Part shown: piece by piece, positions 20,301 through 30,500 of the stretch
Numbering within the stretch: the first letter of the stretch is position 1
Layout: each line of letters begins with the position of its first letter
Source of the DNA: an uncultured Prevotellaceae bacterium
GTDB taxonomy: Bacteria > Bacteroidota > Bacteroidia > Bacteroidales > Bacteroidaceae
Reading direction: 5' to 3'
DNA length: 64,000 bases
Assembly: GCA_900315105.1 (NCBI GenBank)
Contig: OMXX01000014.1
Coordinates: 10,938 to 74,937 of the forward strand
Notes under the pieces: model-generated
What the model saw: the letters and a program-made list of their open reading frames with translations, nothing else
Databases searched by the model: none
Told to the model about the DNA's origin: nothing
Program-made: the position numbers and the translations under genes

Positions 20301-20965
20301 TTATTACCTGCTACGGAGCAATCGGAAGTAGAATTCGTGAAGTCCCAGATAGCAGTAATAGGGTATGAAGGGGTTACAGGAGTAGGATCTTCAATTTCAA
20401 CTACAGAGATATATGGGAAATACACACTTGTGGCATTTGACGATGCATATATCTCAAGGACACAGTCAGATGAAACTATAACTACATCCGTGGCGACATT
20501 CGCCGCATCAACTGCATATTTACCACCTACGCTATTTATCGTTTTCAACACATTTGTTCCGTCTGAAATAGCTATGTCACCTCCATAGTCGCTCATGCCA
20601 AGACCTATTTCATACTTACCTGCCTTTACTGGAACTTTTATCTTGGCATTATAATAAAGACCATAGGTGTTGCTATGATAATAACCCTCAAAATAAGCTA
20701 TATAGCTTTCTGGCTCTGATGATGACAAAGTTGGTATGCCTTCATCTGTTGAGGCCGTAACATAATAACTGCTTGCTGCACCACCTGAATTGATATTCTC
20801 TGCAGCCCATGGTTTGATGAAGCTAATGGAGAAGTTCTCAAACGCCCATGCACTTCCACTTCCTCCCATCAAGAGGATGAAAGCAAGGATAACTTTTCCG
20901 AGAAATCTTGTGAAGATACTCTGACTAGAATTACAAGTATATATGTTTTTTATGATGTAGGTCAT
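11390..20965 (-). CDS. Giant secreted protein with two pectin-methylesterase domains
   Basis: A 3191-residue protein. A signal peptide (hydrophobic 23-41, ending SAWA) is preceded by a basic n-region. Domain 1 (about 503-750) is a pectinesterase beta-helix with LLGRQDTYYSD, GTVDFICGSGNVWFEKC and LGRAW. Domain 2 (about 2524-2825) has SYQDTYYTS, GVVDWISGGGNVWFEKC and LARPWG. Both keep the catalytic Asp and the Gln/Arg signature residues expected for de-esterification of homogalacturonan. Between and before them lie four related beta-sandwich modules ending in YIPYI/YLPYI-type motifs (near 90-180, 390-490, 890-990 and 1118-1220; possibly carbohydrate-binding), a chitobiase-C-like segment (about 1008-1029), three InlB-like repeats (about 1250, 1707 and 2100) and a Big_5-like Ig domain (about 2422-2514). 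The C-terminus (IYDLSGRRVV and IINGSK) is a type-A-like sorting tail. It has its own promoter and is about ten times the size of a typical pectinesterase. Confidence 0.88.
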   Translation of the reverse strand: MTYIIKNIYTCNSSQSIFTRFLGKVILAFILLMGGSGSAWAFENFSISFIKPWAAENINSGGAASSYYVTASTDEGIPTLSSSEPESYIAYFEGYYHSNTYGLYYNAKIKVPVKAGKYEIGLGMSDYGGDIAISDGTNVLKTINSVGGKYAVDAANVATDVVIVSSDCVLEIYASSNATSVYFPYISVVEIEDPTPVTPSYPITAIWDFTNSTSDCSVAGNNQTSYPSDQAGISLAMSYSGSGEFKPRPSNGDVQVNATTEIRIPVVSENDVITITNYQGDGGQYNATYTLGGEAGINVQTKTYSPTAAEVSAGEVVLTVTGSGYMKKIQVVQEEPAPVIPEKISSFELDFTGTGNAYDIVKDKSTTGSASVFGISIDENGNPVETSTNPHISFNTYYKDSTYGLWFANTGQSMSFDVYGPVKITLGMTDYNSDIVITDSKNTELTTISLNDNNAKFTSSTGEPVVSYNYTGGATRLTLKCKQNQIYIPYIKVEEIDAPIGDEGIPVPSGLYDVVVSNVDELKAALATGGTSSDRRTIFVKNGTYELGTGINTQVRDYTTIVGQSRDGVIIQNHPATEGIWSSATLKTGSNVIMQNLTLHSIVEYNSATDAERGTALYDEGSNNVYKNIRLLGRQDTYYSDNNASSYFEGCEIHGTVDFICGSGNVWFEKCALLIESSTVAYITAARRYNTPGTYNGYIFNECIIDNAEGADMAGKYYLGRAWDDKAKVSYYKTTKNIAPRGEKWTAMTGGGHVVSVDVDNSPANIVASPVSYLPAPAGISVQNEIITWTSVDGASAYAVFDGNNIIAIVGSDVLSYDTSSPFTAKSVAGYNSFGTEDRYSVAAIGTDGLIGNLVTDKEIASLGSEFYYDFRDQDFDFDDHELIDRIGDNSEYHDNQHGWKFNADSGFSVEVAGNATIYVSRCTFGSGSPRFTITSDNGGTISPNTFDARSDYAGGMAVVNYVGPATTLRFVTDGESYVHTVRVVNEGAVAVAFAETKDKATIKNNVVGATVYYTLDGSTPTTTNYKERFTGAYSVVPVKDCWVKAISVKDGVVIDMEEKFCRSTFAGFSWDFSNGSTLLGNYGQNNKFETGVIIDDRGDTHLVPVGDMSSSIDISTAYHDASHGYVGFHARVPVEGPVTITIGNCQYGKGKVTISAENGQKWDLYPSEAGNCYHENKEANFVRFEYTGDATILTIASENDKTVYLPYISVRDASASKVKFVNRYPKTLLGTAPNEVEVNEAHQAFIPYNTTLYREGWAVTGWEDSETGTKYDLGRNYTFYQNTTLYPVLTKSTKAITDTDHELTVTWPFDKLDGAPTIKLHDYTSDPFTMTYVKGVNVEGAMVDVPLVIDATSSKAVNTDERINELSGNGAQFNDNTVLTIPAVYGMTVTLNASDKNDDLYHTSTSFTGDNHAVVKLREEDATVLSNQGTVTNNGKTITFTYEGESPTLDIIVEKAGSGAPWGFFKDLSVTYPVLPNVVTTNVITNADAETYPNENPENAGEVTVTLTSEGASHVNTGTRFREGDVVTLEATPGYGYTFAGFRKRVDGGDPVTISGNEFTVPEEGGITTIEVLFTRKDLIKVTATSDDVTKGDVSISPKYSNLYNELENGVVAYFEAGTEVSVSAEAEREYVIDKWVDGETETTGKNIYRFTLTSEKNIVAHFKPGAMGTVVFNIEDSGVHNVPDPNTFNNAVSIAPETLTGVRSFYIPNNYTFFKNQYTLMYWTDGSRRYELGKYYSFDYEGQEIVLTPVFEHNIADKENRVRGDELYWDFLTMNNVQKIHWDTPNLNFFWTSKVDVEVIEDGVRRDHTRDVALWIHTNVSGFMRNDDLPDWAAFGPGTTIDLPSCAGATIKIYSYSEITSTTIDDHIPVLDELETRKIREDGEHGYVYTYVTSNPNPRVTIAIGDDFSYYKWIRCYSLPAALMELHMDVDNSVRGEIVEIKGSGEYEAKELADGGFAFQQGNRVHATFKRKFGYEFDKIVDATRFTEAGEPIPLLQVERTDGVITGVRMVGTEGTEMENAVKQPDGSWKGSAFTFTELPVAEDELDTYELQFEITQHCTIEVCFLPRPTHYITFSTGEFASGVAPEPIWVETGDKFTIPYNKTLYYDVHTLKAWRDENNNMYSLGEEYRAPDTDLRLYPVFVENIFSVLDVTEDTKVTWNLTKNGGAPTISYERSSGILVTQLWKGDDFIDMKIDLNASEVYKDGALWVVNGNVVAGKFDNTSYDDRCQINEHSTITFPAIKDCVIELEALSPIPTSVKISGSEHAEAAKISHTYVLGWTQHSVEFEDDGNNGNVYNTWCTALSITYKPITANMPELASVTYGSTTLTAAQLASLKQNFEIDVLFNVGENDEFPNVTATAENGTISVAQANIDNHTAIVYLVSYGGITIDSYYLNFIPVIETSPMLVGSPSIYVNSTGYNSEVIPLDQPIDGTISLSFSRTMKAVESSTGIRLYNEGVAQGDALTALQGSTLVLRYWDLEVNKVYTLTIPGNTLQDVYGGKYDSDISVTFRTASEIVPVEHRKFNWIVGVDGTLSEGINAANNASGLGRFYIFVPDGEYELEGNETIVPTSADDASTLYDGDGRRRDDLIGTTLDNNKTRISRANVSLIGQSEMGTKIYNRPVIEGIGYTATLHLPASATDFYAQDLTLENRFNYHKAMSASQNNAARAVVLQGHGSRAILKNVSMWSYQDTYYTSNSETDPHFCAYLEDCSIAGVVDWISGGGNVWFEKCNIIHRDRAGNNIAAPHTNRDQRWGFVFNDCLITTESDPESMQEMGEKDWTLARPWGVAPNQSPACTFLNTTVTVLPRDAGWGAMYGGMVLRFHEYKTKDADGNLVSLGRRSLAACAPAAGSDDYLLTNAEASEYEVEEVLEFDPSLYTTQREAVTNISIEGGVLKWKASADGMDLCYFIFKKDSDGKWKYFANVADTNLDFNLYGEDMREGFYMIRAANQRGGLGAYSEEIEYKEAEMFELTISEIGQTPGKGWSTICLPNNARVPEGDIKVYAAVSIDENIVTLKRVDYITANIGYVVYGAVDTYIFYGSTHKATDTEGYNYSHDSYLSGNPSDMRVSAATTNCYTLAYKPAISGIGFYRYSGTWLNPHKAYLDVEDFKRFNSSTADEDDTLSKSFAKGIRFVFAPEENTTDIPLLDLNAIVNYKTDAIYDLSGRRVVTPHSGQVYIINGSKAVRK

Positions 20966-21078
20966 ATCTATGTGGTTTTAGATGGTTCTTCAGGAAATAC
21001 GTGGTTTTAGTCGTGGAACTACCACTTCTGGAAACTATAGTGTACGAACACAGTAAATTAGATACTATCTATTAAATT

Positions 21079-21111
21079 GCAAAGATAATATTTTTTTTCT
21101 TTTTTACGCAA
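21079..21111 (-). promoter_or_regulatory. Promoter of the giant pectinesterase gene
   Basis: TATCTTTGC (21079-21087, minus strand) is an excellent -7 box; TTG (21109-21111) lies 21 bp upstream. It predicts a leader of about 105 nt that contains two copies of GTGGTTTTAG. Confidence 0.65.
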
Positions 21112-21298
21112 TTTTTGCAAACTTTTTTCATCATGGGCGCAAATTTTAACAAATAAGGCAGCTATACTATGTATAGAGAGCGCATTTTCCATAGTTTTTG
21201 ATATAAAGACGAAACAAGTGACAAATATCACTTTTTATCATAAAACCTTTTAAAACATGATTATGCAGAGGTAAAAAAGGCAAGATAAAGATTTTCTT

Positions 21299-21400
21299 CG
21301 ATAGGTATTCGATACTCCTTCGTTCTTCCTTCGCTCTTCCTCCGCTCTTCCTCCGTACCAAAGTCGGTGCAAAGTCGGTGCAAAGTCGGTGAGAGAGCGG
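21299..21400. repeat. 11-bp-phased array with a CG dinucleotide every 11 bp
   Basis: CG occurs at 21299, 21310, 21321, 21332, 21343, 21354, 21365, 21376, 21387 and 21398: ten positions with no slip. The flanking sequence changes along the array from TTCCTTCG-type to CTCTTCCTCCG-type to AAAGTCGGTGC-type units. It lies between the 3' end of the 6406-residue gene and the pectinesterase promoter, and together they explain the 550-bp gap. Confidence 0.9.
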
Positions 21401-21519
21401 AGTATAAGCCTTGGCACAGCGATAGCATTACGGGAGATCTACGGAATATGGTCTAACGATTGCATATTCGAGTAATCTCACGATGGTCGGGCTTAAAGCC
21501 TTCATTGGCCGAAGAGGCT

Positions 21520-24500
21520 CTACTTGACGTAGAGCTTCTTCTTACCAACGATATAAATGCCGTTAGCAAAGCCAGAGTAGGTATTAGTGCCAGGAACGAC
21601 ATTGAAAATACGAACAAGCTGACCTGTGGCAGTATAGAGACTCAGAGAAAGGGCAGCCGGACTCTCTACGTAAATCTTGCGATTCTTTGCATAGATACGC
21701 AAACCGTCATTCTCCTCCTCATCATTCTGTGGGAGTTCTTCAATACCAGTATCCTCATAGATAAGGATGCTCTCAGGCTTAGCAAATGCCTTGCCCGGAG
21801 AAGACGAACCTGTGATGGTCATATAGGTACGGAATGGAAGTATATCCCTTTCGTAACCGCTAAAGGATGTTCCGCTATCGTCTATGCCATAGGTATCATC
21901 ATCATTCTGGGCAGAGAAGGCTCCACGATGAGTTACGACTCCTGCCGTAGTAGAAACTGCGCTATCGTCAGTTACGCCAATAAGATTTGCATTCTCGATA
22001 TTGAGATTACTTACCTTTGGATTATTACCATACCAAGAGAATGTGACATTCTGAGGCTTAGTAGCAACCTCTCGGAAAGAGAATCCATGAGCATCGGTAT
22101 CAGCATCCCAAACACCATGTTCACCAAGACTGAGAGACTGGTTGAAATCGCCTGAAAGGTCAAACTCCTTGAAGGTTGCACCAGGGAAGCTTACGATGTA
22201 AGGAACATAAGCCTGCTGGAAGTAGTAACCGCTGAAGTCACGAGCTGCCCTATAGATACTGAAGTTATTATCCTCATAGATGTCACCATAGACGTCGGCA
22301 AAATGAGAGTTGAAGTAACGATAGTCGCCTGTGAGAGTTCCACCTGTGAACAAATCTGCTCCTGGGCGGGTGAACGTAGCCTTGATAGGCTGTGCATCCG
22401 CAGCAGGTGTAGAAGCGGTAAGACCACGCAGCCAGTATTCATGACCAACATTTGTGGTATTAGCCTCAGTAGCATTAGCCGCATTGGCATCAGTCTCACC
22501 ATAGAAATGAGAAATCTCGCCATTGAAGCTTGCCTCTACCCTATTCACAGAGAATGGTAATGATATGCCTTCCCAAGCATCGTTCTTGTTTGCTGCATAG
22601 TAACGAGGTACGCGGGTGTACCAAGCACGATTTGAAACAACAAACGCGATAGGACAGTTGAAGTCATTATTGAAGCAATCACCACCCTCGCTGTTCTTGT
22701 TATCAACAGTACGCTCAACAAGATGCAGGAACTCGGTTGTAGGAGTTACCGCCTGATTAATGACATGAGCCCTGATGTTTGACTCAGGCGTAGCCGGAGT
22801 CTCGCCATAAGTATCAGAATATTTGAATGTAGCGAGAACGCCATTAAGGTCACTTGCAGAACGAGCATAGAGCAAGAGATTTCGGGTTACACCTTCATCA
22901 AGACTTATATTATTCATGCCATAGTCAGAAACAGGATAATAGAAGTCCATGCCTGTGCCTGAAGGTCGTGATATATTACCACCAATATTCGTAGCATCGG
23001 TATAATTCAAGCCGTTATAGCCATAGAAATCGATGGCAGTAATACCGTTATCATGAACATAGGCATCAGAATTATAGTAGAAGCCGTTATTATTCTTGCT
23101 ACCATAATATCCACCTGCACGATATACTCGGTTCTTCATATCCTCATAGAGCCTGAAGGCATTACTTTCCTCATCCTTTGCGATAGCAGCCGGAACAGTA
23201 AGGTTGGCAATACCCTCCACACAATTCTTAGTATCTGCATTTAGGATTTGTCCGAAGAAGAAATAGTCATTCTTTGGCTTACCGCCTTCTATGAGATTCT
23301 CATTCATGAGAGGCCTGTAAGTCACGTTTCCTTCCTCATCCACTACAGCACGGCTCTCATCAATAGGGTGAGACGTGTCGTGTGTAGTTGCAGCATATCC
23401 ATAGTTCGGGATAAATGAGTTACGGATAAACTCAGAGCCTTCATAGTGGTTATCGAATGAATAGCCAGAATAGAGGTAGTCTCCGTTCTCGTAGTATTTC
23501 TCCACATAGTCCTGAGTATTCTCAAGACTTCCCGTACCATCCACATAACGCTTATGCAGATAATATTGGTTGAGGTCGTATGCCACCTTGCCATATCGCC
23601 AGTCTTCCTTCGCATATCCGGTGAATGCTGTACCGTCAATACGATATACGGTATTATGGCCATATTCATAGCAGCAATGCAGACTCGGGTTATTTGCAGA
23701 AGAACTTGCAGAAACAATCCTTCCACTTACAAGACCGAGGTTATGGATATTAGCACTTGCATCAATAGCCTTGAGCAGACTTGCGTTGTTTGCAATTCCC
23801 GTAATGGCATGTCCGTCACCATGGAATGTGCCCTTGAAGTTATCAGGAGCCACATAGTCAGAACCTACCGTTACGTTATCCTGCATAACGAACTGCATAT
23901 TCGCACCAAAGTCATTCTTTGTGCCAACCTCAGAAAATTCATCCTTCTTCTCATTAATGAATGTAGCGAACCTCAGAAGGTCGGTTTCATCCTCAATGTA
24001 GATGCGAGGCTCAGGAATCTCAGAGTTGGCAGCACGCTGAGCAGCGAGGTCAATATGCAGGTCAAGTGCATCTTCACCCTCGTATATACCACCTCCAGAA
24101 CGGCGAGGTTCCATACGATGATAGTTGTGGATTTCAAGTTTGCTGTCATCATCCATCGGAACTAAGAAGAGCTCATTAAGACCGAGGACCTTGAAGCAAT
24201 ACTGCACTCCATAGCCATCCATGAAGTAGTATGCAGGAATACGGATACAAGGATTCGTGGTGTTACTCTCATCATAGATAACGTCGGCAAGCATCTCCGA
24301 AGTGGCATTGTCGTCACCCTTTTCTTTCAGGTAAGGATAACCCACCTCGTAGGTGTAGAATATCTCCTTGTCGTTACTATCCTTCTTGAATCTCCATTCA
24401 CCATTCTCATCCTTTACACGAGGACCGATGCGATATACGGTAGCACATTGTGGCATACTATGGTCTGCTCCAATCTGTATGCTACCCTTGTTAATCTCGA

Positions 24501-27500
24501 TCATCTCTCCTGGCAAAGCACAGTTCACTACCTTCACGGTACCTGTAACGTCAGGTCCCTGAACATAGTTTATTGTGAGATAGATGGTGTAGGTGTATTT
24601 CACTTCTGAAACGTCAGTCTCAAGGTCGATAGTCACCTTACAAGGCTCTGACATGTGCTCCTGATAGTATTGAGCGCCAGAGTTGTTTGCCTTGTCTATG
24701 AGCTGAAGTACGATGTTGGCTCCATCAATCTCAGTAGTACCCACGAATGTACCGACCTCACTTCCTGTAGAAGAAGTAAACGGCACGTTCACGTAGTATG
24801 CGCCCTTATCCGTTTCAGGTGTAACGCCGCTATAGTCATACAGGCCGTCATAGGTAGTAGCCGATGTAGCGCCTATTACAAGCTGATATTTCTGATATGC
24901 ATCAGAGTTCGGATCAATATTGCGCATCTCTATATCTCCCTCATAGTTCTCGGTATGAGCACTTCTCCATGTAACATTCTTGAGCTTCACGGCAGATCCC
25001 AGAGGAGTACCCACAAGATTCATGAGGGCATCATGGTTATCTGAGTTGAACTTCAGGTAAGGCTCACTTGAACTGTTATACGTATAACCCGTGATAGTGG
25101 TGTTATAGTAGTAATGAGTACCTGTGACATACCAATAGTGGATATCGTCCTTTACTGCAAGACTCTTCTGAGCGTCATATCCGTGGCTGAAACAGTCGTC
25201 AACGATGTATCTGCCCCTGGAAGCATCATGAGGGAATACGAAGTTACCAGAAGTCTGGAGGAAGTCCTCAGCACCTTCCACCTCTGGTGCATCAGTAGAG
25301 ATAGCCTTCTTGCGAGGCGCATGCTGCTTGGCACCAGCAGCCTTGCGGCTATGTATATTCTTGGCATACACATAACCACCACCCTCATCATCACGCACAT
25401 TGACGAGCGCAATCTCTACAACCCCGACTACAGGACCATAGACGATCTCCTCCGCACTTGCCACAGTCTTTATGTTCTGCACCTTCAAGGCATATCCAGA
25501 GGCGATACCAATCATATTGGCAGCAGTACCGTCATTACGCTTGATGAACTCATCAGATACATCCTTATAGTTGTCGATATAGTATTGCTTCTTTCCTATA
25601 TATGAAGGTGTACCGTCATCCTTTGAACCATCTGCCTTGCGATAGTCATCGGCAAATGCCACGTTAGAATAGATAGCACCGCAATAGTGGATGTTGTTTG
25701 AGAGTCCAAGATAGTTGCGTGAACGCTTCGCGGTAGTAGCAGCGAGGATGTTTCCTGACGTGCTGGAAACAATATTACCATCAGTTCCTCTCACGTTCAG
25801 AGACACCATCTGGATCTCACCCACACGTGCTATAGAATAAGGTGTTGCGGAAATCTCACTAATGTTATAGTCACGAGCACCAAGCAGCGTCACAGCACAA
25901 TCCGTAAGACGGAGCATATCCATACGCTGGAAGGAGTTCACAATACGAGCATTGTCAGGTGTCTTGCCAGCAAAGCCGTAACCATAAAGCTCTCCGCTAC
26001 GGAAACCCTCAGCGAATGAAAGGTGTCCGTCACCGTACATACCACCATCACCGTTGTATTCATATATCACAATCTTACCATCCCTTGTCAAAGCATCAGG
26101 CAGGTCGGAGGTAGAAGTAACGTTATATCCTTCGGTGTATATATACTTGTAGTGACCGTCTGCGGTCTGGTAGTAATATCCGAAGATATCGTCGGTAGGA
26201 GCGATGTCCGTTCTCTCGTTCATAGTCTGAGAAGAAACGGATATGTGGTCGGTAGTGAAGCTTGTTTCAGATGTTGGAGCATCCCATACCAATACGGTGG
26301 TGTTGCCGCCGAATCCTATTGTGCCTACGCTCTCATCCTTCCATTCTCCACTATCTTCCTCGCCAAGGCTCTCCACACCATCGAACTTCTTCACGGTATA
26401 GGTACCTGCTGCGACAGAAGAACCGGAAGCGAGGGCATAACCTCCACCATATACAGCCTCATCGATTTTTATGTCGATGCTGTTCCAGTTCACGCCGCTG
26501 GATGTGGTTACTATATTAGAGAAGTTACCATGCTCACCCATCGTTGCCTGAGTATGTCCGGCATCGTATGAGTGTATGGCATCAAATACTTCCTCGGATA
26601 TGATATCACCCTCAAGCAGGTTGATTGTCTTCTTCACCATCTCAGAGCCGTCCTCGTTCTTCACCTCAGCATTCCATTTGTCGGTACGCTGCAAGTGATA
26701 GGTTCCGCTCTTCTGCACGGTGTAATACTTAGGATATCCAACGAGTACATGTGTGCTACCCCACATTATGCCTGAGTAAGAGCCTCCACATACGGAAGAT
26801 GCCACATGACCGTTATATATGCGGACATAGGAATTACCTACCACGTTACCCTGCTGACCACCACCGTAGATATAGTTGGTCGTAGCACCATGAGCCTCAG
26901 TATCGTAGCGTGTTGCCGTAGCAAAGCGGTTCTTAGCCACATCCTTTCCGAAGTCAACGTGAGTGTTTCCACGCACGTATGCCAAGCTACCATATCCCGC
27001 ACCATAGATGCTGCACACGGCAAGGTTCTTCTCCTTTGTCTCGGCAAGCTCTGCAGGGGTGATATTGGCAAGCATGTCAGACTTCATGTCGATATGCACG
27101 TCACCCACGATTGTGCCTGAAGTATAGCATCCGCCATACACATTGGCACCTTCCATGACTCCGTTCTCACCGACATAAGGCAAGAACTGACACTCAACAT
27201 TAAGCTTGATAGCATCCTTACCACGTGCACCGAGCAGGTATCCGCCCTTATGCAGAATTCCAGAGTAAGGCATTCTGTAGTTCGCCATATTACAGCCACC
27301 AACTATCTTATCGGTAATGACAAGGCTTGACGGGAAAGTATATGTTACCATATTACCATTCTCGTCAGGCTCCACATTCATGTTACCACGGTTACCTCCA
27401 CAGTAAAAAGAACCGATGGTTACGTTCTGCATATCATCTGCCCAATAGACGATAGGCTGCACATCCATCTCTACTGACTGGAAGTAGAGGTCGAGAAGAT

Positions 27501-30500
27501 GCTGATAAACCTTTGGTCTGTTCTCGTGAGATACAGGCAGATACTGCATTGTGATGGCATGATTACCAGGGATATGGCTCCAGTCGATAGCATCCTCGAG
27601 GTGGAGAGAGTTCAAATCCTCGTATGCCTTACGGTATTTCTCACTTCCATCGAACATAGCATCGCCATCACATCCCATGAATACATTCTTGATGTTAAGG
27701 TTACTGCCGAAATGGAAGGTAACGACAGGCTTATTGCCATTGAGGTTGTTGACCGTAGCAGAGTTACCGCCACCATACACGCCACCAAGTTCAAGGCGGT
27801 TGTCAGCTGATGGTCCGCTAAGATTAATCTCCACATTCTGCACCTTAGGACGATATGAACTGCAGTTCACCATGCGCTGAGCAGGAGAAGAGGCTGCAAT
27901 ACTGGTCATGAAGCTTCGCAGAGGAACGGTATATACAAGGTCGTAGGTATTTCTACCCATCTTGTAATACTCGTTCACAGTTACTTTCTTCTCCCCGTTT
28001 CTACCTACAGCATACAGGTAGTCACCATTACCAGCACCATATACGTTACCAAAAACGTGACCTGCGGATATGTTGAGGATGGTCTTATTGAGGATATCAC
28101 CCGATACATCATTACCGCCGTACACATTATCATGCACATAGAGAGACTCGCCTGTATTGCCATTAGGACCGATGTTGAGCGTTACGATGCCTCTCTTGTC
28201 AGGATTTTCAGCAAGGTAGTCATTATACATACTTTCATTAGTAAAGCCCACATCACCCATCAAACCACCGCCAAAGAGATCTTTACAGTCAACACTATTG
28301 ATCGTGACATCAGCTGCACCCACAGGAGCATAGAAACCACCGCCAAACACACGACGAAGGAATGTCTCACCGCCGATAGTTACATTAGTAACGCCTCTAA
28401 CAGGACCGGAATATCCACCGCCAACAACGTCCATCACAGACTGACGTGACAGGAAATGTGCATGAAGCTGTGAAGCGTCGTGCAATTCATCAGCATCCTT
28501 TATAAGCATTTCCTCTTTTTCAAGACTTACATTGACGTTGGTGTTATTTTCTATCAAAGTATTCTCACCATAGCCGCCACCGAATACACAGAAGTGCGGT
28601 GAACCTACTTTATGATATATTTCCATCCACTCGTTGGTATTGAAGAAACCTCCAATATCATCGGTGCTGACTCCGGAAACTGCCTGCAGACTCTTTGGTA
28701 TCAATCCCTTGGTCATAGTGACATAAGTATTGCCACCAACCTTACATGCGACATTTCCACCACCGTAAATATTATGGTTCACGTTGAACTTCTTCAAATC
28801 CGGATCATACTGCGGAGAGTATATTCTCTGCTCACCATTCTTGCTTACCACATGAGCCTCGGTCCATGTACGATTCTTGGAATCCCATAGAGAGTTAACC
28901 TTCGCCTCGGCATTTCTCACGATGATATTAGTGTTGCCTGTCACATCTGCTGAAGTGATACCATCAGGGTTGACAATCTTGACACCATTCACCGTGAGGG
29001 AATCAACATTACCCCAGCCACCGCCGAACATGTTATAGACAATATATCCGCCATTGAAATCCATGAAGGTGTTGCCATACACCGTACCGTTTTGGCAACC
29101 GCCATAAATACGATTCCAAAGATAAGGGATAACAGGCTTATCCAATTCATCATCATTCACATACGGATACTTACGCACCGTATTCTCCACACAGAAGCGA
29201 GTGTTACCATAGACAGCACCAAGTTTTGTATAGTCATTACACATATTCTTGGTACGACCGTTACCACCTGCAAATACAGAAGAGAATACACCTCCACCAT
29301 AAATATATACAGATGTGGTGAATTCCTTACTGTCCTGATTATCCAGTGTTATCTCTTCGCAAGTTTCCGTTTTAACGGTACCGACATTAGCTACGTCACC
29401 GCCACCATATACATTTCCGAACACAAGTACGCGCTCCTTGTCATACGTTTGATAACCCTCACCATCAGGATTAGGAATATCAGATGTCATAGGCATAGCT
29501 TCACCCCATACCTCCACATGAGTCTTTCCCTTTACGCGGGCAATGTCAGGGAAATCAATAAAGGTATCTCCATCCTTGTATGACTCAACACCCGCACCTC
29601 CGCCAAATACATTGAGAGAGACGAAGCCTGAGTGCAGAATAACACTTGTGTTACCTCCGACCTCACCATAGGTTTCATTACCAGTAGGATTGGTTGGCAG
29701 AGAACCAAGACCACCGCCAAACACGTTACGGCAAGCAAGCTCACAGTCAGTTACAACCTTTGTATTGCCTGTAACATATCCGCTGAAACCACCACCATGA
29801 ATATCCATGAACGTGCAGGTTGGAAGTCCGAGCGACATAGCCAGTCGGCTTGCACGATAACGCAGGAAGGTATGCGTATCAGAATTGCCACCATCGAAAC
29901 TACCATACAACCTAATTCTTTCCTCTGGACCAACCGCATTGAAATCATCAAGGAGTGCATTCTCAAATATGACATACTCCGAGATGTCATCGTTTATATA
30001 GGCATAAGGTTCCTTTCCTAAATTGCCAGGAGCAATAGTGAAGTAGAACTTATCATTATTCGCCTCATTTGTCCCATCATATTTCAAATTGGTACCTTCC
30101 ACGTCATCATCATACGGTTTAAGCACAAGCTTGGCACCAGTATAATCGAATCGTGCACCAGGTCCTACATATACGTCAGTCTCGCCTACCCGGGTATTAA
30201 TACCCCAGCCACCGCCAAACACAGAGAACTGAGGATTATTAATGTTACTTATTGAAGCATACCAGCACAATCCGCCAACAGTAGTCTCATCAAGCAGATT
30301 GATACTATTGCCCTCATCGTCGGTCAGCCTTGCAATAGGAGAGTGATTGATAGTTACCTTAGCCTTGCCTGCAACATTACAAGCATCTCTTCCACCGCCA
30401 AAGATATTGTGAGCTATGACGAAGCTACACTTACCACTTGCATCGATATTGAAGAAACGTGAATCTGCATATTTCTTTAATAAACCAATAAACTTTGCAG

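Noticed and set aside
21299..21400. CRISPR array
   Set aside because: The unit is 11 bp with no spacer-repeat structure and no cas genes nearby. The same holds for all other phased arrays in the window.
20966..21520. Treating the pectinesterase and 6406-residue genes as one operon
   Set aside because: A good promoter at 21079-21111 and a 550-bp gap with repeats separate them; read-through cannot be excluded.
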